Shown here one piece after another: positions 23,001-35,000 of a stretch of DNA of 64,000 nt. Location: positions 5,511,001 through 5,575,000 of the forward strand of contig NC_063271.1 of assembly GCF_910591885.1 (NCBI RefSeq), read 5' to 3'. Within the stretch, counting starts at the first letter, position 1. Each line of letters opens with the position of its first letter. The notes under the pieces are model-generated. The model was not told the origin of the DNA and ran no database searches. It worked only from the letters and a program-made list of their open reading frames with translations. This DNA comes from Bombus terrestris (Eukaryota; Arthropoda; Insecta; Hymenoptera; Apidae). The position numbers and the translations under genes were made by a program.

Positions 23001-26000
23001 AATTGTAATCGTAATATTGCTTCTTCCTTTCTCGACCGCAGATCACGGATTTTATCTGGTGATTTGCAAAGAATGCCGGCACGCTTGTACAAGTTAAGAA
23101 AGTTTCGAGTAAATACGCGCGTCACTAGTGACTGTGCGATTCGTGATATATTCTCGTTGCCTCGAAAGATTTATGAACACATAGAAACGATATTAGAGAA
23201 AGGAACATAAAAAAAAGAAACTTTCCTTTTCTTCCATATAACTATACGAAGCTGTGATAGTATTACGCATGCAGTTTGTCTTCATATTTTATTTCTAGCT
23301 TTCAATAACACAAATGCAAGTTGTACTACGACGGTAGCTACGCGATTTTATTAATAATTGTATCGCTATCTGCAAAAATATCAAATACTTTTATTCCTTA
23401 TACCGACGATCATATCACCGTACTTCGTACAGTAAAATGCATCTTGCACTTGACAGCATAATTAGTCTAATAAAACATCTAAATTTGTATCTATTTCGCA
23501 ACTCGTTACTTAATTTCACTTCGGACTCTAACCTTTGGTTTACAGTAAATTACGAGATTTTCTTCAAACTTCATCGTATATCTCCTAGTAACTACATCGA
23601 CTTATTTGCGCATTCGTTAGTAAAGCATGGAAATTTCTCAGATGATAGAACAAACAGAGTAGTTTTATTTCCCGTAGAAGTCGCTTCCGTGAAAGGGGCA
23701 AGGCTCTCGGCTGTGACAGCAGGCACAGTTATCCGAATGACTGACCACGGAGTCGCTGCTCCACGATTCAGCCATGCTGAACAATTGTTTTGTGGATTTT
23801 GAGCTCGATTCTTTCCTAAGTTTGTCTGGCTTGTTTCCCTGGGAGGTCGACGATTTTTTTCTCAGTTTACCGCCGATCGTCGATTTACGACCGGATGTGC
23901 GTATCGTGGTCGGGCTTGAATTGGCTGGGGTATCAGAGTCCCTTGGCGTATCCGGATGAAATTTTGGTCGCGCTTTTGTCCTGTTCGAAATATTTTTCAG
24001 CCCTCGTTCCAATTTTGCGTGTAAAATACTCAGCGTTTCTAACGTAGCGGTTCGTTGAGCCTTTTGTTCTTGCTTTAAATCCGGTAGCTTCTTCGACGTT
24101 TTTACGTCCATATTTCGATGACGCTTAACGTCTTTCTTGAGTTTGCTATCGTCGTTCGATCTTTTTCTAGAGGACTTGGGGCTGGATAGGCGAGCTGGGC
24201 CTTTAAACGAGGTCGAGTTTGATTTAAAGCTGTCGGAATCTGGGACTCGAAGACCGAGAGCCTTTGCGTCTTCTGCAGGGATGGGAATCATGGTGAGACC
24301 GTTTAATAGCTTAATCTTATTATCAGGGTAGGCGGATAATAATTGCATGATTTTCAAGTCACCTGGGCGATTTAATCTTTGATTTGGAGGCGATTTTGGG
24401 AACTGCGAGCGATTTATCGTTTGGTCGAGGTTTCGATTTGCGTGCATCTTAACAATTTGAAATAAGATGCCAGGTTTTCGAAAAATCGTAACTACGAAGG
24501 TTAGTTTATAAATGGGGGAAAGGTACAGGGAAATGATCGTTCATTTCTGTCGTATGTGATTCATGGCATCTTTGTATATGGAAAATTAATGGTTCAAGGT
24601 GGAAATGTTCATCCCTTTAAATTTCGTGCTATCGTTGCACCGTTAGGGACTTCATATCTGAACAGCGAGCATTTACGATGAAACTTCTATTTGAAGTACA
24701 AATTTAGTCGATGGAATTCGATGTGATATTGTTTTTATATCGGTGATTTTATATGCTCGTTTAGAAAGTGTTGAAAACTATTAGGTCGGTAATAGAGCGC
24801 TTACTTTCTTTTCCGCCGTTGCAGTAAGTTGTTGTAAACGTTGTGTCATATTGGACAAAGATTGCTCGAACGCGGACACTACATGAGCCTGTAACAGAAA
24901 AATTCACAGGGTAATGAGAAACAGCGAACGTCACTCGAGAAAATGATTATAAAGCGTATTGAATAAAATCGAGCGTACTTAAAAAATAACGATCACACAT
25001 AAAATAATATTCATCTCGTCTATCTTCTATCCTAAAACGTTTGAAGAGATCAGCGAATTAATCAGACAAGAGCATCCTATGAATCTTCTACGTCCTAATA
25101 ATTTTATCAGGAAGCTTTTGAAACAGAACATGGAACTCGGATAACGAGTCGAGTGTTGCAGCCGGGCAGCTATTTCCCACCTATCGATCTCGGTCATCTA
25201 ATTTTCCTTCCTGTGCTCAATAGCGAGACGATAATTCATATTTTTTTTTTACTTCCGTCGAGTGGCCATGCGTAGCAAGTAGCCACAATAAAAAGTGATT
25301 TTCATAAAGATAGAAAGCGACGAAAATTCTACGCTTACGGTAAAATGATCCTCACGGCTGTAAATATGTCTGAATACGAAGAAGGTTTCCGATTTCTTTA
25401 GCCCTCGTGTATCGATGAAGGTTCGTAGTTTCGAAAGAATGGCTCGGACATAATTTAGCCTTTTTCATTTGCTTCGACATAATTATTTGATTCGTGCAAT
25501 TTTTTTTATCAACCGGGTATATAACAAACGTAATTAAGATTACGCTATCGCTTGGAAAGCAATTAGATTTCTTTTTATCTATGACACAGAGAAACGTCAT
25601 ATCCTATCACGATTTCCTTCCCGCAGTTATTTATTCCAGTCTATCAAGTACCCTTGGTAAAGTAACATGGTCGGATGAGCGTCCAACTTCGTATCCAAGA
25701 CGTAGGCGAGCTGACCCACAATGCGACCTACACGTTGCTCTTTCAATTTTTCTGGACGCTTTTCGTAAGAAGAATGGGAATAATAATGAAGGAAAGAGAA
25801 TACACGGGGAAGGAGAAAATTCCATGTATCCGGTGTCTTGATAAACAAACATCAGAACGTATACATCACACGGTCATCTTCTACTCCACGGGGTGCACTT
25901 ATTGTGGTCACCAACTGTTTCATACTCACTTATTTGAAAGGATAAATAATCGGTTGAAAGATCGCACGTGTCTATAGAAATCCAGATACAACTACAAAAT

Positions 26001-29000
26001 GTAAATTTGTTATTTTACAAACTCATTTCGAAACCTAACTGACTTTGATATTTTCATAAGTATCTTTTTTCTAAGTATTACAAATAATAAGCGTTAGAAA
26101 TATTACGAGTTAATTCATTGTAAGACGACATAAGATAAAATGTGAAATTCGAAATATTTTAAATATGTTGATTCTCACAATGTAACCGAGAAATTTCGAC
26201 GAGAAACTACGAAGAGGAAACGAGAAGAAAGAAGGATAAAGGACGCGTGGATGAGCAACATTTCTACGCGTAATACCAGAGAAATTATTCCGTCTGTAAA
26301 GCGGCAACACGGTAATTTTCTCGGACCTATCTCAGGACTCCTTCATTGTCGTAGCTTTTCGCTTCATAACGTAGGATACGGAATGAGCTTTCGCGCTTGC
26401 AACGATGATTGCAGGTTGTCAGACACGCGATGTTCCCTCTTTTGTCGGAATGTCAACCTCCACTCGTATTGTTAATATTGTTCGAGTCAATGTCCAAGGT
26501 TCAGTGATTTTAAACAGTGATATCATACCGCAATTATTTATTTCTACGAACAAACATTTCTTTATCCGATAGTCTGTGATTTATCAAAGACTTTAACTTA
26601 AAAATTTCGAATTCAAGATCTTCCACAGTATATATATATAGCTCAGAATAAGTATAGTTGTTTGGATCAGAACTGCTTCCACTGCCGTCAGTGAAGTAAG
26701 CGTTTGCTACACAAGAACGGAAATCTCGAACGAGTTGAAGCTACTAAGAAGACCAGTAAATCCCTCGAAAGATCTTGGACGAGCATAAGTATGCGATGCG
26801 CTCCCACGCGTGACTCTAACGCGATCGCTATACTGCTTCACCTACCGCCGAATGTGTCAACCGTATCCGTAGAAATATATTTCTTTATCGTATCAGACGT
26901 ATACGATATGCACGTAAGTGCAGTCCACCTACATGTCGGCTTTGCACCTTCCTCGAACATTCTGTCGAAGCGCACCTCGAACGGTTTCTTTGGGCTTCGT
27001 CGCTAAATAAATAAACGATCTTATATTGCTCGCGTCGCGTTCTGTAATACACGTTGAGCACAATCGTAAATAACGTTATTATCTGTATTTTATTAATTCC
27101 CCCTAGCGTTCTACAGTTTATACAGGAAGGTACTTAACAATTTAAAAGAATTGAAACATATTAAATCGAAGACGTTAATTAAACTGCTATACGAGTTCGT
27201 TTCAAAGTGAGTTCGAAATTCTGACCATAAATCTTCACATAAGATAGGGAATATCTTTTATTTCTCTATCATGATATACCACATAATAATGCACCAATTA
27301 AGACGTAAATCTCAATTAACGGAGATGGTAAATATAAGAATGAAGCTAGCAATTAATCCTCGAGGAAGAGGATAATTTATAACCTTCGTGCGAATTTAAT
27401 TCATAAATATTCACGCGTAGAGGTAGACATTCTACATTTAAATATTGGTCGGCTCGAACGCGATACGGCTATTCTGTTTGTCATAGGCGTGTCAAACTTG
27501 AGTTTTAAACCTCGTATCTAGAAACGCAGAACAGAGACGTTGGATTAGCAGCTAGCATCTATATCAGCATGGCGTGTCAACCTCGTCGAAGATTAGTTCG
27601 TTTTGATTTCCAGGCTTAATGATCAGAGTAAAGTAACAAGTGTACCCAGTGATAACATCGTTCTTTAATTTCCTTTTCTCGCGATCGTTCGAACTCCTAC
27701 GTTTAATAAACGACCCACGGACGATCGTCGATTCTGATGCATTCGACGCCTACACGTTTCGACTTATCTGCCACAGATAACTGCCATGGTCGGGCTCGAT
27801 CGATTCGAAAAGTGTCACGTTGTTGTTGTTGCTCTTCTTCTTCTTCCACCGAGCTGATTTTACAAATACATACGAAAATCCCCGTATGTTATTTAACTCG
27901 TTATTAACATATCGACTACCACACAAATTCTGTACATTTTTCCCTGGGAGCAACAGATTCAGATATACCACGCTGTGATATCAAATTTTTGCGAAATATT
28001 ATATTGTATCTGCGCACTTCTCCTGACAATTTTTTTGTTGAAACTTACCTAATCTTAAGGACCAAAGCTAATGCGAAACATTTTATATTCGTAATCTCTC
28101 TTTAGTCAATTTGTATCATTGGATTTTACTCGATTCAAATCGCAATTGCGGAAGGGAACTTCAGGAATTTGCACGATATTTTGTTCGTCTGTAAAGATAC
28201 TGCTGTTTTATGAAATTTGGAAGAATTGAGATACATATTTCAAAACGTCACGATGAATTTTCTCTAATTATAGACATTCGTTTCGTATCTCCGATTTGGG
28301 TAGTTGGACATTTGTAACGCATCTGTTATTGCGATATACTTATGGGACATTTGTAGGAAAGCTTTTACGCATTATTATTGCTCGGTCCTTAATTTAAAGA
28401 GATATATAACTACAGATTGCACGCTTTGAAGTACTTTTTGTAAGCGGCAGTAGAAAGGGGTAAAAACTCTCGAGCAAATGGATACTCAGACAAGAGATGT
28501 GTGCTTCGTATAATAAAATTCACTTTGCCCACGTCTCAGGAAGAAAAAAATAAGTGCACGTTTTCTGACATCTGTAGAACGTAGAGCGTCTATAGAGTGC
28601 CTATCTAAAAAAAAAGAAAAAATAATAGTAATTTATCGACCTCGAAATGCTGATCGCACTTGCCTCAGTTTCCCACTGTCTCGTCTTCCTTGATATAATA
28701 CACCCTGCGAAAGACCTAGTCATAGATCATCTTTCACCGTTCTCTTTTGCGGTTTCATTTCGACTCGCTTCTACCCACGACGAATACGCCGCTCTTAATT
28801 GTACCAAATCTGCGTCCAATACTAATCTGCATCTATCGCGTAGGATTTTTCGATAAGCTCGTACGCTTTCCTCATAAGAGATGCTTCGTGATGGGGAAAA
28901 AAGTCAAAGTTGTGTCGAGAAACCAGTCGTGATACCGCTATCGACCACGCTTTCGAAACGAAAATTCTCTAGTGGATGATACCGTTCTATCTTTATCTGT

Positions 29001-32000
29001 GCTTCAGGGATGATATCTTCAAGATATCAAATACTGTGTACATTAAACGCGTGGCTTGAAAATATAGATATTAAAATATGCGTTTAATTGGAACAGATTA
29101 TTCCCAGCTGCGATCTATGCATCTACTCCGACATAATTATGAATTTTACTTCAATTGTGAGATTTCTTTTTCATTTGCCGAGTCCAATAATGCATACTTT
29201 TCAAGGTGTGGGTTCACGCACATAATTCTCCATGGTATTTCATATAAGACGATTCGCATAAATCATCGTAGAGGAACAGGTTATACTCTTCGCCTCGATT
29301 CGCGAATCTATTTCGACCAAAAGATAAAATTACAAGTTTTACTTCAGTCGCGAGATTTCTTCTTCATTTGTTGAGTGTAGCGATATACATTTTTTAAATA
29401 CGAATTTCTTATAATTTTCCATAAAGTATTTAGCATAAAACGATTTGCGTGAATTATCGTAGAGAAGGATTTTCATTTCTAATAATATTAGCTTGGTAGG
29501 TGGCATCGAGGAAATTCTAATACGACGAAAAGCAGCGATTAAGCTGCTTTCATCCTTTCGTCGTTTTAGCTTTACCATGAATTAAACGTTGTTCTCTACA
29601 AACGCAACACAACGGAGCCGCGTGCAGAGGGTGCAGCGATGTTTCGTGCAATTCCCCGCTAATTGCACGCAAATACATGACTCATATGGAAGCGCGTTGT
29701 ACGTAATTCGTAACTAGACGCGAATCATTGATATTCGAGACACGTACCCTCTACGATGCAGCATCGTTATTAACCGTGACGATACTCGACCAACGATTTT
29801 CATTGAAAACGAAAGCTATAAATACGCTTGAAATCAGCAGAATTTCCCTTTCGATCTATCTCTATTTGTGATCCATAAAACGCTCGCTAAATATCTGTGC
29901 TTTTCGTTGAAAATTATATTCCAAGGACACATTTATGTGAGAACACAGCCCATCACAGATTTAATTATAGTATTGATAAGATTATGCTCGTAAAACTAAT
30001 TATACGGTTGCCGCATACAGGATGTTTGTAAGATCCAGTTGTACGTTTTGCAAGAGATCAAAAAGATAGAAAATTAATAAGATACTATTGCGATAAGACC
30101 GATATTAACGGATAAATGTTCTTCTTGCTTCTAATGATAGTAGGAAATGACTTAATTGTTGATCTTGAAACTTTTTCTCGCGTTTCTGTACTTTCTAATT
30201 TTGTGAAATTCTAGATACTTTAACGTCTCATAAATCTGATTCTAGTTCAGTAGTTTATCCCGAACGAATACATTGAAACTAACGAAGAAATTTTAGATAA
30301 ATGTGTGAATAAACTCCTTGATATATGTTCCTTTATTCGTAACTTATCGATATTATAAAAGATTCCAGTCATATAATTTTAATTTGTCGAAGAGTCGAAA
30401 ATATACCACCACGCCATCCCTCTCTGTCTCGATAAAATCAAGATGTGTATAAACGACTCTGTAAATTTCAAGTTTCTTCTCAATTAATCATAAACTATGA
30501 AAGTAAAACCGGTACTTACGCATATATTATAAGGAGAACGTAATTCAAAACCCTCGCGTCATACGCAAGCGTGTATGCACTTAGGTATTTGAAAATTCTC
30601 GAATAGTTTAAACTTGACATTTGGTAATTTAAAATTTCTTCGTTCGATACGATCGAAAGAAGAAAAGTTTCGGTTTACCTCGTGTATCGGGTTTGACGAA
30701 GGATCGAGCGAGTTGAAACGAAGCTAGTGACTAAAAACTGGACCGGAAGCTGCTGTGGCAAAAACGTACGTGCCGACGATGCGCGTAAAATGCATCGTTC
30801 TGCACAGTGACGTGCCTTGTTTCCCTTAAAAGAATTGCGTTGATGTTGTACCCCAGAGTTTCTGTATTTCTGAAGAGGAATTTACAGGCATGAATATTAA
30901 AATCTACCTTTTAATCCATCTTGCCTACGAGAAAAACATTTGACTGGAATATAAATACCCTTTTCTCTATGCACGCACGTAGTACTTAGAATCGTTAAGT
31001 ATTTTTTAATAAAACGAAGTATTTACATTTTCACGCGATGCCTATGCGTATAGTATACCATAATTCTTTGCATTGTTAACATTATTTTAAATTGACCGTC
31101 CATGTTTACACACTGCCGATCATGGGAATTACAGCACTTGATGATATTTAGAAAGATGAGATTTAGACATCTACTTATTTTTTCACAAATCTGTAATCTT
31201 ATTCACGTCGTATAATGCAAAATACTAAACGAAGTAAAATTGATTAAATTTTTTCAATAAATGTAGGTAGCACTTATGATCAGCGTGTACAGTCGTTTTA
31301 TGTTTGCGAATTTTATTTATTATTTTAATTTCGAAATGATGATAAATCCATTAAAAAATATTTATCCAGTAAGACTAGACGATAGAGATGGTGTAAATAT
31401 CGTGAATGTCGAAAATATCGTAGACGACGAAATTGAAATCCGAGCAGCACGTACTCGATACAATGGTTCTCGTGGTTAATATAGTTTTTGGGTCGCGAAA
31501 TGTGGTTTCTATTGATGTAGGAAATATCGAAGGATGCAGGTAACGAAGTTTCACGTATGAACACGCGCGGAGTTTCACGTGTCATAAATCTGTGTCGCGA
31601 TTATCCGCGCGAGTTCGCTTTTAGCGAACACAGTGACTCGTTATTTCCATAAGGAATATATCTAATCGATTATTAGATAACGAACCGAAGAGAAAATCTA
31701 TGCAAGAAAAATGGAAATATCTTCGATTCGAAACAGGAACTGGAAGAAGGTACGGAAAAAAAGTTAAAGTGGTAAAAGAAATTCTCTACAACTTTATAGA
31801 TCGTCGAAGATAATTTCCATTGGTTAATCCAATATAAATTACACAGAGTTGCAAAAAACGTAGAAAGTACGGTTACGTCTTTTTTTCATGCCAATCTACT
31901 TTCTTAACTTTTCTTATTATATTTCTTATTCTTCGTGTTTTCCTTCCACACTCTTATTCCTAGTCGAGCTCTTAACTGGTCTTAATTTTCCTTCCTCATT

Positions 32001-35000
32001 TTAAGTCAGTTGGTTAGAGATTGGCAGTTCTATTTGTGATCTTCAGTGAAAAATCTTCGAATTTCTAGTACAAGCTCCCGTGCAATATTGGTTGAAAAAC
32101 GATGGCAGAGAAACATTGAACGGATCGTAAGTTTCCTTTCCATACGAATGTCTCATGGGGCATACGAAACCAGATAGCACGAGATGTGAACATGGCATAA
32201 TCTTCGAAGCGTTACGACCCAAGCTAACTGGGCTAACAGTTCCCAGGCTGCAGAAGAACGATTCTCCATCACGAAATAGTATACCCCAGTGCATGTAAGT
32301 GCACACAGCAATGAGTATTGGCACATGTGCAAGACCTAGCTCAAGATACGGTAACTTCTCCATTGGATTCTTTACGCGAATCTTTGAACCATAACTACGT
32401 ACGCTACCGCTGAGAGGAATGTCGATACTTGCTTCTTTTTGGCAGAATGCAATTCAGTTACAAGTTTCAGCTAGTTTAGTAATATTAGTTGCATATTACG
32501 ATAAAAGAATGGTATTTAGAAATATCAAACATTATGGAATAATTTTTTCAATTGGAAACACTTCGTTATCGCCAGCTAATCTGATTGCCAAGCTATAAAT
32601 AACACAGAGCAGATTCTTCAAAATTGATAGACAAACTATCATGATTAATCGTTCCAGTTAATACTTCGACGAACCGTTTATTTTAATGTACGTTGAGAAC
32701 GTTCCAATTAAATAATTTCAATTTCGTATGACGTCTGAATTTCTTGGTTTCGCGAGAAAACAGATCTTCTAAATAAATAAATAAATAAATAGACCTTTTG
32801 ATAATTAATTTGTTACGAATCCATATATTTTACTAATATTTATGTCTTGTTAGTATACAAATCAGATTAAAATGTTTATATACTTACAAGCTATAATTAG
32901 TGCAAACTAAACATTTCTTTTCTTTCTTCCATTTTACTACATTTCGTTTGCAACAGGACGCAGAAAGATCTTTCTTCCGTGTAAAACGCTGCGCGAATTC
33001 CCGAACACTTCCAACTTCGGAAATAAAGTTTTCTCTTTCTCTCGCGATAAAAAAAAGCGTGATAATTTTAGAATTTATCCAATAGAATGCATTAAGCGAT
33101 CATTTCTACGTTCCATTAACCTGCAGGTATTATATCTAATCCTCTTACAAGCTTTTCGCGATTCTACCGCAACTTTCTCCGGGCGTGCAAACGCGCCACG
33201 TTGAACCTCTAATAGACTAATGCATCTGCGAGATTGCATCTCTGTAGGTCCAACGTGCAATTAAACGATAGATTCGATCAAGTTCTACCAGAAGTCTAAC
33301 ACGTAACACCGTTTTCGAAGATGCTTGCGTGAAAGCCAACCGGCACGGTACTCATCACTCGGTTAATTGAATTTCCATCTTAGTTAGGGTTTCGTACGAT
33401 TTCACGGGACACCGACTTAATAAGATCAGGGCCGTTCGAGCTTCTCTATTCGATACATTCGACACACTACGCCTCGTGAGTGAATCTTTAGCCTTCTATC
33501 TCTGGAAATGTTACAGTACGACGTTATTTCAGCTTTGTAATTTTTTATCAAGTCAAAGTTGTTCAAATATCCGAACTAGGTTGTTGTAAAATGTGCCAGA
33601 CTTTTTAATTATACATTTTAGAGTGATTTTTTGTTGTTTCCTTAGTCCTATCACAGTTAATTTAATAATATTAGGGATATGATGCAAATATGAATAATCT
33701 TCTCTTGTTGTAAACCTATTCGTCTGTACGTCAATCAGAAAGTAGGTAAAATGTGAAATGGACCTCGATAATCAGAGCTTCGATCATTATTCGTATGAAT
33801 ATGCGTACGTTTAGGGATTGCGTAAAATTTTGGCACAAGACTAGCAATTAGTCGCAAACAGCTATGGTTAGTGCTTGTATACTTGTAAAAATATGTTGGA
33901 AGCACTAAATCGTATAAAGTTTATAGTACTAGTATCGTATAAAGGAACCGATGTGGATATTTTAATAAGTAATATGTTCGAGTTTTATATGTATACGTGA
34001 GAAGCATTTGGAACAGATATGAGAATACCCGATGGGTCAGATTATAAGAATATCCGAGTGCTTGAGATTGGCTCGTGTATAAAGAATGTACGATAACACA
34101 AGGTTACAGGTGGACGTGACTATGAGGTCTTAAAGAATGTCTCCGTATATCAAATTGAATTAATATATAGTAGATATACAGTGGCTACAATAAATAATTG
34201 TACATCGTGATATCTATTATAATATTTACATGCTAACTGTTAGATCCAAGTATATTAAACTTTGTATTATTTAGTAGTACTTCCCTATTTGGACCTATGG
34301 AATCCAACTATGGGGAACAGCGAGTAATTCCAACATAGAAATTCTTCAACCAAAAACTCTAAGATTCTTAATAGATACACTTTGGTATGTTACTGACGAA
34401 ACAATACATCATGACCTTAAGATATCTACAGTTAAAGAAGAAATATCCAAATTCAGTGATAGATATAATATAAGAATTAACAACCACCAAAACCCACTAG
34501 TTACTCAATTACTTGGCACGACGGATCAGATCCACAGGCTAAAAAGACATTACCCTCTAGATTTAAACATTAGATTCAGCTAGAATCAAATATACGATAA
34601 TCACTTATTATTCACGTTATAGTACCACAAGAATAATTTACTTATAATTCTCAATGAGAATTGATTGTAAACTATTTCCAAATAAAAAAAAAAAAAATTT
34701 AGTAGTACTTCCATACGATTAAGACAAATTGATACTATGAAAATGAAATGTAAATTATGACTAAAAATCCGCTTCGTTGCAAATACTATTCGTAGCCACG
34801 TTATATAATATTAAGACTGGAACCTCACCCTGGAAAAAAAAGAAGTTTTCTGGGCCACTGAACATCACTTACACACAATATCGGGCCAAAACGTTTAAGT
34901 GAACCATGAAACGATAAATCCTCGTCTTGCGGGGGAGTTGAGGACATTTACAACAGAGCACGGTATCCAACATGTCCTAAACGAGTGAAGTGGCTTACCA

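Larger units (their letters stand above)
34179..34802. mobile_element. Tc1-like MITE remnant, split by a retrotransposon
   Basis: The left end reads CAGTGGCTACAATAAATAAT after TA. The right end, reverse complemented, reads CGTGGCTACGAATAGTATTT. After GTGGCTAC the two arms remain alignable to a shared TTTACAT about 50 bp inside. GTGGCTAC ends next to TA are typical of Tc1-family termini. Removing the jockey insertion and one copy of its duplication leaves about 196 bp, MITE size. Confidence 0.5.

Noticed and set aside
32043..32363. 106-aa minus-strand open frame with moderately high GC
   Set aside because: No exon boundaries, no recognisable domain, and erratic composition; it could be conserved non-coding DNA but there is no support for a gene.
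33649..33670. TATCACAG, the seed shared by the mir-2/mir-13 family
   Set aside because: The following bases do not match any family member and no complementary arm is visible nearby.
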